In this document: positions 8,347-16,560 of the stretch, piece by piece
How positions within the stretch are numbered: position 1 is the stretch's first letter
How the letters are laid out: each line of letters begins with the position of its first letter
DNA from: an uncultured Butyrivibrio sp.
GTDB lineage: Bacteria; Bacillota; Clostridia; Lachnospirales; Lachnospiraceae
Direction of reading: 5' to 3'
Length of the DNA stretch: 37,731 bases
NCBI GenBank assembly: GCA_947168335.1
Contig: CAMVLM010000021.1
Coordinates: 1-37,731 of the forward strand
Translations under genes and position numbers: made by a program
The notes under the pieces: generated by a model
Database searches by the model: none
Told to the model about the DNA's origin: nothing
What the model saw: the letters and a program-made list of their open reading frames with translations, nothing else

Positions 8347-10030
8347 AAAAGCATTAAATTTCCTGTCAATTGCATTCCTAACTCTTGTGATGCTTGTGGT
8401 TGTATGTCATTACACATTCAGGCCCAGCGGACTGTCAAGAATAAGACTCCTTGATTCGGGATGGACTGTGGTAACAAAAGATACCGTCTATACTGATGTT
8501 TCCTTATCTCAAATCATAGATAAGAATAAAGTAAAAAATCCCAAGGGAAATATTGTCTCCATGAAAAAGACACTTATGCATGGAAAAGATATACTTTTCC
8601 CCACATTGATGTTCCTTTCAAAGTACAGTGCATTTGAGATTTATCAGGATGGGGAACTCATTTATTCAGATTCTCTGGATAAATTCAGAAGTGGCGATTT
8701 CATAGGAACAAAATACAATTTCATTACACTTAACGGCTTTATGGATTCCAGTGAGCTGGAACTGAAAATGTATATAAACGAGGATAATACCTACTCCTAC
8801 GAGGTTCCGGTCTTCGGTAATTACAATGATGTTATACGGTACTTCATTTTTACCAACCTGTTTCCGCTAAGTTCAGGAGCTTTCCTGATCATTTTCGGAG
8901 TAGCATTCTTTATTATTTCATTGATGTTTTATAAGACACTTCCGGATATTCTGTCACAGCTGTTTTCATCACTTCTGCTGATTGATCTGGGTATCTGGAT
9001 ACTTTGCTACTTCAATCTGTGCGAATTATTTATGAATACCCGGGGGCATACCACTGAAATTGAGTATTTCTCCTTATATATGATGGTGCCATTGGTTTAT
9101 TTACTTATTGGCTGCATTCAGAAACACTATCTGGACTGGATCTTTATGATTACATCAACAACATGTGCTGTAATCTGCTTATTCCTGTTCCTTATGCATA
9201 CAACCGGAATAGCACATGTAAATCTTACCCTTGGTTATTATCAGTCCATCGCATTCATCACTCTGCTGTTCCTGGCTGTTACTATAGGCCGTGATATTGT
9301 TCAGAATAAGCTCCTGCCCTCTGAAAAGATTCAGCTGATCGGACTTGAAATCCTGGCAATATCATTTTTGATAAATGTTGCCTTTTATTATCTTGAATTA
9401 TTTGGAATTGTTCCGCTTAACACTATGACAAAAAGATCAATTCCCATGGGAGCTCTTGCATTTGTTTTTTCAACAATGCTGAACTACTTCACGTATATAT
9501 CGGAATCTTACGCAAGGCGAAAGGAATATGCATCACTTGCGCATCTGGCATATGCAGACGGTCTTACGGATCTTCCCAACAGATCAAGATATGAAAAATA
9601 CATGAGTGATCTTGATAAAAGGAAAGCAGACTATTGCATTATAAGCCTTGATCTTAATGGTCTTAAGGAAATAAATGATAATTCAGGACATGCAAATGGC
9701 GACAAGTACCTTCAGGAATTTGCAACCGTACTCCAGCAATGTTTTGCAGACAAGGCTTTTATTGCCAGAATCGGCGGCGATGAATTTGTCGCAATCCTGA
9801 CCAGAGAATACTGGGAGGAGGTCGATACACTTATTACAAGGCTGCAGGACGCCCTGGAAGTAAAGAATGTCCTTTATCCCGAATACAGGAGAAGCGTAGC
9901 CACAGGATATGCCATGAGCACCGAACTTGAAGATGCTGACTCACACGCTATTTATCTTCTTGCAGACAAGCGAATGTACCAGAAAAAGAAAAAGATGCAT
10001 GAAAAAATGGGCATGAAGCCCAGAGTCTAA
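8339..10030 (+). CDS. Membrane diguanylate cyclase, paralogue of the preceding gene
   Basis: This 563-residue protein repeats the architecture of its upstream neighbour: an anchor helix, an extracytoplasmic domain beginning LLDSGWTVVTKD, about seven membrane helices and a C-terminal GGDEF domain. The GGDEF motif is intact (residues 479-483, RIGGDEF), with DGLTDLPNRSRYE and SLDLNGLKEIND ahead of it. No RxxD inhibitory site is present. I chose the ATG at 8339 because GGAGG lies 8 bases upstream; a GTG three codons earlier (8330) overlaps that ribosome binding site. The gene overlaps the upstream stop (ATGAATAA), so the pair is probably co-translated. It probably arose by tandem duplication followed by strong divergence of the sensor part. 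Confidence 0.9.
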   Translation: MNKKALNFLSIAFLTLVMLVVVCHYTFRPSGLSRIRLLDSGWTVVTKDTVYTDVSLSQIIDKNKVKNPKGNIVSMKKTLMHGKDILFPTLMFLSKYSAFEIYQDGELIYSDSLDKFRSGDFIGTKYNFITLNGFMDSSELELKMYINEDNTYSYEVPVFGNYNDVIRYFIFTNLFPLSSGAFLIIFGVAFFIISLMFYKTLPDILSQLFSSLLLIDLGIWILCYFNLCELFMNTRGHTTEIEYFSLYMMVPLVYLLIGCIQKHYLDWIFMITSTTCAVICLFLFLMHTTGIAHVNLTLGYYQSIAFITLLFLAVTIGRDIVQNKLLPSEKIQLIGLEILAISFLINVAFYYLELFGIVPLNTMTKRSIPMGALAFVFSTMLNYFTYISESYARRKEYASLAHLAYADGLTDLPNRSRYEKYMSDLDKRKADYCIISLDLNGLKEINDNSGHANGDKYLQEFATVLQQCFADKAFIARIGGDEFVAILTREYWEEVDTLITRLQDALEVKNVLYPEYRRSVATGYAMSTELEDADSHAIYLLADKRMYQKKKKMHEKMGMKPRV

Positions 10031-10039
10031 ACAGAAAAA

Positions 10040-10090
10040 CAGCCATTAGCTTTCTCCACAAAGATTTCGCTAATGGCTGATTTTTATTTC
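10040..10090. terminator. Bidirectional intrinsic terminator
   Basis: CAGCCATTAGC (10040-10050) pairs perfectly with GCTAATGGCTG (10069-10079), giving an 11-bp stem. On the plus strand it is followed by ATTTTTATTT; on the minus strand the T-run is GTTTTTCTGT. It ends both the tandem GGDEF genes and the convergent solute-binding-protein operon. Confidence 0.85.
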
Positions 10091-11337
10091 TTTAACAGTT
10101 CTTCCAATTTTGTCTGTGCATCAGAAAGTCCCTGATCCATGGACTTTTCCTTGTTTATCACTGCTCCCATCTCTGTTCCGAGAATCTTATAGAAATCCGG
10201 CCACTCTTCCATGACAGGTCTGTACACTCCGCTTTCCAAAGCATCCAGAACTGCTTCAAAAGGAGGATTCTTCTTAACAACTTCAGGGTCCGACAGTGAA
10301 GAATACCTGCAGGGAACCCCTCCGAATTCTATTGTTCCCTTCTGAACCTCAGGATCCATCAGATACTTAAGGAGTTTAACTGATAAATCCTTATTACCTG
10401 AATTCTCAGGGATTCCTATAGTCCATATTCCATAAACGTTTGCATTATAGGCCGCTGCATCATCAGTAGCTTTTCCGGTAAGTGCTATATAGTCAGAGGA
10501 TGATCTTGCTGTTGGGGTATACCATCCCGGCCATCCTATAGCCATTGCTGCTGCACCGTTTGCAACTGCAATTATCAGATTGTCACGATGCTCAGCTTTT
10601 CCCGTGGAGATAAGATCCAGGTAGAATTTAAACGCCTCCCTGAACTGCGGAGTATCAACAGTGGGGTTATTATTCTCATCAACAACCCAGCCGCCAAAAG
10701 AGGCCAGTATAGGCAGGAAATCGACAACATAATTATTCTCGGAATCGCCTCTGTACATAAATCCCAGGTTGCCGCTCTTTTTAACAATATCACAGACTTT
10801 TTTTATTTCTTCGAGAGAATGAAGGTCATCCCCCGAAAAACCAGCATTCTCAACAACTTTTTTATTATACAGAAGAACAGTCACATTTCCGTAGTACGGA
10901 GCAAGATACACGTTCTCATCTTTGTAACATATGATGGTCGTGGCTTTAATAATGTCATCATCAAGTTCATAGCCTGTATCGGACAGGTTCATGAGCATGC
11001 CCTTGGCTGTAAATTCAGCCATCCACGAACCGTCAACCATGCACAGGTCATACTCACCCTCCGCTTTCTGCGCATTCTCCACCAGACCGTTATGAAGTTC
11101 TTCCTCTCCAAGCTCGACAATATCGCAGATTACTTTATTTTCTTCTTCAAAAGGCACAAGGCATGATTCTATGGCATCCACATATATTCCCGACCTCAGA
11201 GCCAGTTTCAGATGAGGTGCAGTATCGGGATCCACAGTGAGTTTCTGCCGGCTATTCGATTTTCCACAGGCAATCAGTGAAACAGTCATTGCCAGAATCA
11301 ATATGACCGCACTGATCTTTTTTAATCTCGCCCTCAT
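10084..11337 (-). CDS. Lipoprotein extracellular solute-binding protein (ABC family 1 type)
   Basis: The protein of about 417 residues has a signal peptide with a lipobox (SLIAC, lipidated Cys then GKS). The rest is a family 1 solute-binding fold as in sugar ABC transporters, with LAPYYGNVTVLLYNKKV and AMAIGWPGWY in the usual hinge and ligand regions. It should sit on the outer face of the membrane. No ABC permease or ATPase follows; the gene is last in an operon behind a GGDEF and an HD-GYP gene. This suggests a sensing rather than a purely transport role, which is an inference. The ATG at 11337 has AAAGG seven bases upstream; an ATG at 11352 lies four bases after the upstream stop and could be used by coupling. 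The ligand is unknown. Confidence 0.85.
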   Translation of the reverse strand: MRARLKKISAVILILAMTVSLIACGKSNSRQKLTVDPDTAPHLKLALRSGIYVDAIESCLVPFEEENKVICDIVELGEEELHNGLVENAQKAEGEYDLCMVDGSWMAEFTAKGMLMNLSDTGYELDDDIIKATTIICYKDENVYLAPYYGNVTVLLYNKKVVENAGFSGDDLHSLEEIKKVCDIVKKSGNLGFMYRGDSENNYVVDFLPILASFGGWVVDENNNPTVDTPQFREAFKFYLDLISTGKAEHRDNLIIAVANGAAAMAIGWPGWYTPTARSSSDYIALTGKATDDAAAYNANVYGIWTIGIPENSGNKDLSVKLLKYLMDPEVQKGTIEFGGVPCRYSSLSDPEVVKKNPPFEAVLDALESGVYRPVMEEWPDFYKILGTEMGAVINKEKSMDQGLSDAQTKLEELLKK

Positions 11338-11356
11338 TGCCTTTCCTTTCATATTA

Positions 11357-12088
11357 TTATCTGATCATTCTGTAGTGGACCGCCTCTTCCATGTCCTTTC
11401 TCACATCATCCAGACAGGCATCCACTCTGTTTTTGGGGATACTGCAAAAAATATTAACAAGTCTTTCATCAAGTTGTGTACCGGAAACTCTTTTTATCTC
11501 CGATACGGCCTCTGCATAGGGAAGCGTCGCCCTGTAGGCCCTGTCCATCGTAATCGCTGAATATGTATCAGCTATGGCAATAATCCTGGATCCCAAGGGT
11601 ATCTGATTGCCTGTAAGCTGATGATATCCGCCACCATCTATCCTCTCATGATGATACAGAATATACTCATTTATTCTTTCAAATCCCGGAATATCCTTCA
11701 GGATACGGACGCTCATTTCAGGATGTCTTTTAACAATGTCCCATTCATTATCGCCAAGCTTACCGGATTTTTCCAAAATATCATTTGGAATCTGCAGCTT
11801 ACCTATATCTATCAGAAGAGAGGCATAATAAAGGTCACTCCTTCTGATAAAAAAGCGGTCTGACAGTGGTAAAAAGTTATACAGCGCCATACTGAGGTTA
11901 TGTACGTGAAGGGAATGTCCGTCAAGGCTTGGATTATCCACTTCAATTATACCCACAAGAATCTCAAGAAGACGTCCTGTCCTGCATTTAATTTTATATG
12001 TTTTATAACACTGGTATATTCCAACAACTGCAAATATCACAAGCAAAAGGATAAGCAGATTGAAAATACCACTATCCACTAAAATCAT
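11357..12088 (-). CDS. Degenerate HD-GYP protein, membrane-anchored
   Basis: The 243-residue protein has one N-terminal membrane helix (about 8-25) and an HD-GYP domain. HD-GYP enzymes hydrolyse cyclic di-GMP at a two- or three-iron centre. Conserved here are His58 (GHSL), Asp94, Gly96-Lys97, His122 (HPE), His146-His147-Glu148, Asp151-Gly152 and Asp174 (IADT). The signature HD is Ile93-Asp94 (LLIDIGK, codon ATA), so one metal-binding His is missing, and GYP reads Gly-Tyr-His (residues 154-156). The protein may be inactive, altered in metal use, or a cyclic-di-GMP sensor. Its start overlaps the upstream GGDEF stop (ATGA), and its stop is next to the solute-binding-protein start, so the three form one operon. 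Confidence 0.9.
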   Translation of the reverse strand: MILVDSGIFNLLILLLVIFAVVGIYQCYKTYKIKCRTGRLLEILVGIIEVDNPSLDGHSLHVHNLSMALYNFLPLSDRFFIRRSDLYYASLLIDIGKLQIPNDILEKSGKLGDNEWDIVKRHPEMSVRILKDIPGFERINEYILYHHERIDGGGYHQLTGNQIPLGSRIIAIADTYSAITMDRAYRATLPYAEAVSEIKRVSGTQLDERLVNIFCSIPKNRVDACLDDVRKDMEEAVHYRMIR

Positions 12089-13251
12089 GAATTCGCCTCC
12101 CTGGCATCCTTGAATCTAATCTGATTTTTGCCTGCTCTCTTTGCTTCATAGAGCGCTTCGTCAGCCCTCTTATATGCAACATCAATATCCTTGTCATCCG
12201 CGGTAATTTCAGTCACACCAAAAGATGCATGGATACCGTTAAGCCCACCCATCTTTACATTGTTTAATGCATCCAGCATCTTCTGCAGAACTTCAATGAC
12301 TTCATCTCTTCCGGATTTTCCGCGAAGAAATACTATGAACTCGTCACCGCCAAGTCTTCCGGGAAAGCTTCCCTTCTCAGAAAGAACTCTTTCCTGAAAA
12401 GCCCACTTCTCGGTCATATCTATATTAAGTGTATCAATTATCGTAAGTCCTGCGGTCTGTATTGCCTTATCACCCATCTGATGTCCCAGCTTGTCATTTA
12501 TCTGCTTAAATTCATCCAGATCAAGGAGACAGATGGCCATATACTCATCATGAGGCTTATCCACTATATTTCCAGCCAGTGAGAAGAATCTGCCCCTGTT
12601 AAGAAGCGATGTGAGTGCATCAAAGCTGGATTTTATCTCAAGCTCTCTCTGAATCTGAATATTTTTCTGGAATGTCACAAACTGCTGCATTCTGTTTCGC
12701 TGCATTGCGAAGTGGAGAATGATAGCAAGGCTGAAGAATATTATTACATTGTAAAGATCCTGAACCGCAATGTTTAAGGGTTTAACAGTATAAGACGACA
12801 AAATAAACACTGCAACACAGGTAGTGATCATGACCATCATGTACATCATCGTAGTAATGAGGGAAAAAGAGACAACTACGATCATAACAAGAAAAGCTGT
12901 GGCAGCCATATAGGGCTGATCAACCGACACTTTCGTACAATAACTCATCCAGACCAATACATTCCAGATAATATAAAGTCTTAAAAGAATCAGATTACTA
13001 TTATGTTCTAATACCTTTGAAAAAACAAATGAAAAAGCCGCTAATACAGCATAGAAAAAATAGACCTGAACCGGACTCTGATTCACGCTGAAAAGACCTA
13101 AAAAAGAAAAGATAATGCAGGATAGATTAACAACCAGAAACCATATATTCAAAATAAATATATGCCTCTTGTTGTTATCATCTATAAAGTCCCTGCATTC
13201 ATCATAGGTTACTTTATCATAACCATAATAATTCAGACTTTGGGCAACCAT
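12085..13251 (-). CDS. Membrane diguanylate cyclase (GGDEF)
   Basis: The 388-residue protein has about six membrane helices (about residues 29-185) with short loops, a short coiled linker and a C-terminal GGDEF domain. The motif GGDEF is intact at residues 301-305 (RLGGDEF), with DALTSLLNRGRFF and LDEFKQINDKLGHQMGD ahead of it, so it is predicted to make cyclic di-GMP. An insertion of about 15 residues (TEKWAFQERVLSEKG region) precedes the motif. No RxxD inhibitory site is visible. It is first in an operon with the HD-GYP and solute-binding-protein genes. Unlike the two plus-strand cyclases it lacks a large extracytoplasmic domain, so the downstream binding protein may supply the sensing part. 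GAGGGG 7 bases before the ATG supports the start. Confidence 0.9.
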   Translation of the reverse strand: MVAQSLNYYGYDKVTYDECRDFIDDNNKRHIFILNIWFLVVNLSCIIFSFLGLFSVNQSPVQVYFFYAVLAAFSFVFSKVLEHNSNLILLRLYIIWNVLVWMSYCTKVSVDQPYMAATAFLVMIVVVSFSLITTMMYMMVMITTCVAVFILSSYTVKPLNIAVQDLYNVIIFFSLAIILHFAMQRNRMQQFVTFQKNIQIQRELEIKSSFDALTSLLNRGRFFSLAGNIVDKPHDEYMAICLLDLDEFKQINDKLGHQMGDKAIQTAGLTIIDTLNIDMTEKWAFQERVLSEKGSFPGRLGGDEFIVFLRGKSGRDEVIEVLQKMLDALNNVKMGGLNGIHASFGVTEITADDKDIDVAYKRADEALYEAKRAGKNQIRFKDAREANS

Positions 13252-13385
13252 AACAACCCCTCAAATAAAAATACGATGCCATAAGTTTCAGCATTTCTCA
13301 TATTTTTAGTGTATCAGACAAATCTAATAATTTTATAAAGATAATCTGATATTAAAATGAGTTTTGCCCAATTATTCTGTCCTGA

Positions 13386-16300
13386 TTACTTTCCGAGTCT
13401 GTCCCTGAACTTCCTGGGGATACCCGTTATCATGCGACCTGTTTTGTAAGAAACAGAATTCTCCATATCTTCATAGGCGCTCTGTAATCTGTTATAACGT
13501 CTCTTCCACATCTGCATCTCTTTTTCAAGAAGCTCATAGCTGTGGCCCAGCTCCCCCAGATCAAACTCTCTGTCTTCGATCTCATCATAAGCACCTTTGA
13601 GAGTATCCATTCTGTAAGTCTTACTGCTCTTTTTCATCACATCTTCGATGGCATCAGGTAACTGCTCATCATAGAAGAACCAGTATGGTCTGTTTGATAT
13701 TCCGAGCTTATTAAACCACTCGTTTTTAGCAAGTCCAAAGTTCATATTGTAACTGTCAGCTTCAAGATTTGAAAGGTCTTCAAGAAGCTTTCTTGCTGCA
13801 TAGTTTGTGAAGTCTCTCTCGTATGAATCATATTCTCCTGATTTTTTCAGCATCTCCATCATGGAGAAAAGCTTTCTGAAATCACTCTCTATCACTGCAT
13901 CAGGATTTTTTCTCACAATGTGCTCATACACTCTGTTTTTACTGTACATAATCCTGTCTGCGTCTATAAGTGCACGCAAAAATACGCAGTTATATGCAGC
14001 ATTGCCATATGCCTCAAAGGTCTTCTTTATTTCATCCCTGAGAAGTTCTGATCTGAATATCTTATTTCTGTAATCGGGAGAAATGAGTTTAAACAGATCA
14101 CGTCTGACTTCATTGGCTTTAAACACCTTTTTAACAGGCATAAGAGCGCAATCCTCGTCATGATATCTCTCCTGATTAACGTCCCTTTTCTGGCATGATA
14201 AATCTGACCAGTAGGTAACTATATCAGCCCTGTCTGCAGTTGCAACCTCATACAGCGGTCTGAACATTATGGATTCATATAGGTTGTCTGCATCAAGGAA
14301 AACAACGTATTCTCCCTTTGCGGCATCAAAACCTTTTATGAATAGTTCTTCCCTGCCTGCATCAATTCCCTGAACAAGAGTAACATTGTCATAGTCAGCT
14401 GCAAATTTCTTTAAAATCTCAACACTTCCGTCATCGGAATTGCCGTCTGAAAGAATCACTTCCATGGTCATCTCATCCCTGGACAGGATCTGATTCAAAA
14501 GGTTCTCTATTTCTGCTTTATTGTTGTGAGTAGCTATTACAGCAGAAACTCGGATTTTCTCATGATAATGCTCAGGAGATTCAATTATCTCGCGCAGCTG
14601 CTTAAATTTACCTTCACCGATAACATCTGCCGTAACCTCATTGTTATTTACAAGAGGCTCAAATACCTCCTTCATATGATAGAGGTAATCCACCTTCTGG
14701 GTTCTGTCGATTCTTCTGTATGTCATCTCAAAATTCTCATGCTTTTTCCTGTAAAAGACATTTTTGAATTTTGCAAATCTATCAGTATCTTTTCTTAACC
14801 ATTCCTCAATGAAGTTGTACTCATTGGTCATGGCATAGAATTTTCCCTTGCTGTAAACAGACGAGTTAGGATTATCTCTTCTGTTCATATAATATGAGTT
14901 TGCTGTAAACCATACTCTCTTTGCACAGACAAAATTCTGGAACCAGAAGCCGTTATCCTGATAGGATGCTCCGGGGGTAAGATTATGTCTTATGCCATTT
15001 TTATTAAGGAATTCTCTGTTATAAATTCCGCTCCAGGTCTGAATCGGGAATGTAAATGTCTTAAAATCATCACTGGTGCATACTACTTTTCCGTAATAGC
15101 TTCTTTCACGAACTATCTTGCCATTTGCTGTTGCAAGCTTTCCATTCGGATCAACACTGAATCTCTCATAATCAGCCCTGACTATGTCAACCTCGTTTGA
15201 TACCGCAAGCTCGTACAGATCTGAATACATATTCAGCTTTACAAAATCATCAGGCTCAAGAATTCCTACATACTCACCCTTAGCCTTATCAAGACCCATA
15301 TTCATGGTGTGTCCGTAGCCGGAATTATCTTTATCAATGATGACAATTCTCTTATCCAGGCTCTGATACTGTTTCATTATATCCATTGAGGAATCTTTAG
15401 AACCATCGTTGACACAGATGATCTCGATATCACCAAGTGTCTGATTGCACAGACTCTCAAGGGCAAGATTTAAATAATCCTCCTGGTTGTAAATAGGCAC
15501 AACCACTGATACCTTTGGCTTTGAAACCTTCTTGTCACAGAATCTGACCTCAGATTTCTTTACAGCAAAAAGATCCTGCCATGTAGAAAAGCTCTTATAT
15601 TTCTGAAAATCCTTCTCCTTGCCGCCATCCTTTATATAATTCTGCTTCTCATACAGATATTCAAGCTTTCTGCTATAGTCAGAAAGACAAGCGTAAGGAT
15701 GCTCATCATAAAGATCATTTGCCATTCCAAACAGAGTTTCATCAAATCCCTGCTCGCCTGCGATATCCTCAAAAAGCTTAAGAACTTCTGAAAACTCATG
15801 CTGAAGGACATTATCTACAGCATCTCTGCCAACCTGCTTATCTTCCAAGGTTCTGATAATAGCCTTTACAGAGTTTACTTTACTAAGATACAGCTGCTTC
15901 TTGTTATCAGGACTCTGCTCTTTTCTCTCCACCACACGGTCAAGGCAGACCATCATCCTGGTGTCTGCGGCAGCAAAGCCATAAAAGAATGACTCATCCA
16001 CATCAGTGTAATCTTCTGAAAAACTTATACCGTTTTTATCAAGGGTTTCTTTTTTATATACAGCAGAAACAGGATTTTTAGAAATCCCGTAGATTGCAGG
16101 ATTTCCATCCAGTGTAAGAAGTCTGTGAACATAACCTGCACCGGAAGTCTCGAAGAGAAATTTGTTCACAATATACAGCTTGTTGCCGGAATTTTTGTAA
16201 AACACGGTAAATCCCATGTAATCCAGCTGATATTTCCTTGCTTTGGCGATAACCGGTGAATATCCATACTCGTAAATGATATCTCCGGCCTTAATAAAAT

Positions 16301-16550
16301 GAACGTATTCACCAGTAGCAGCTTTAAGTCCGGCATTATATGCCTTACCTCTGCTTCCGGAATTCTCACTTAATACAGTAATCCTTCCGTCCTTTTGTGC
16401 AGCATCCTTAAGGGACTTATATTCAGCATCATCCCTTAAAACGCAGATTATTTCCACGTCGCAGTTTTCCTGACGGCAAATGGATTTTACCGTGCTTAAT
16501 GCACCTTCCTCATCCTTATATACATCAACAATTACAGATATATCCTTCAT
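13386..16550 (-). CDS. Large glycosyltransferase with three GT2 modules
   Basis: This 1054-residue protein contains three GT-A/family 2 modules. Module 1 (about 1-230) begins ISVIVDVYKDEEGA, but its metal motif is degenerate (KAGD, residues 87-90). Module 2 (about 345-570) has VSVVVPIYNQEDY, NDGSKDSS and EPDD (432-435). Module 3 (about 665-880) has VSAVIATHNNKAE, SDGNSDDGS and DAD (753-755). The C-terminus (about 980-1040) is a charged coiled coil followed by a basic tail. No membrane helix is seen, so it likely works at the inner face of the membrane, building a glycan of alternating residues. AAGGA seven bases before the ATG supports the start. It is last in the unit with GT4, the LTA-synthase-like protein and the phosphodiesterase. 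The sugars are unknown. Confidence 0.88.
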   Translation of the reverse strand: MKDISVIVDVYKDEEGALSTVKSICRQENCDVEIICVLRDDAEYKSLKDAAQKDGRITVLSENSGSRGKAYNAGLKAATGEYVHFIKAGDIIYEYGYSPVIAKARKYQLDYMGFTVFYKNSGNKLYIVNKFLFETSGAGYVHRLLTLDGNPAIYGISKNPVSAVYKKETLDKNGISFSEDYTDVDESFFYGFAAADTRMMVCLDRVVERKEQSPDNKKQLYLSKVNSVKAIIRTLEDKQVGRDAVDNVLQHEFSEVLKLFEDIAGEQGFDETLFGMANDLYDEHPYACLSDYSRKLEYLYEKQNYIKDGGKEKDFQKYKSFSTWQDLFAVKKSEVRFCDKKVSKPKVSVVVPIYNQEDYLNLALESLCNQTLGDIEIICVNDGSKDSSMDIMKQYQSLDKRIVIIDKDNSGYGHTMNMGLDKAKGEYVGILEPDDFVKLNMYSDLYELAVSNEVDIVRADYERFSVDPNGKLATANGKIVRERSYYGKVVCTSDDFKTFTFPIQTWSGIYNREFLNKNGIRHNLTPGASYQDNGFWFQNFVCAKRVWFTANSYYMNRRDNPNSSVYSKGKFYAMTNEYNFIEEWLRKDTDRFAKFKNVFYRKKHENFEMTYRRIDRTQKVDYLYHMKEVFEPLVNNNEVTADVIGEGKFKQLREIIESPEHYHEKIRVSAVIATHNNKAEIENLLNQILSRDEMTMEVILSDGNSDDGSVEILKKFAADYDNVTLVQGIDAGREELFIKGFDAAKGEYVVFLDADNLYESIMFRPLYEVATADRADIVTYWSDLSCQKRDVNQERYHDEDCALMPVKKVFKANEVRRDLFKLISPDYRNKIFRSELLRDEIKKTFEAYGNAAYNCVFLRALIDADRIMYSKNRVYEHIVRKNPDAVIESDFRKLFSMMEMLKKSGEYDSYERDFTNYAARKLLEDLSNLEADSYNMNFGLAKNEWFNKLGISNRPYWFFYDEQLPDAIEDVMKKSSKTYRMDTLKGAYDEIEDREFDLGELGHSYELLEKEMQMWKRRYNRLQSAYEDMENSVSYKTGRMITGIPRKFRDRLGK

Positions 16551-16560
16551 TTTTCTGTCC

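Noticed and set aside
13252-13385. Terminator or clear promoter in the gap between the triple GT2 gene and the GGDEF operon
   Set aside because: No hairpin with a T-run and no convincing -35/-10 pair could be found on the minus strand, only A/T-rich sequence. The two units may be joined by read-through.
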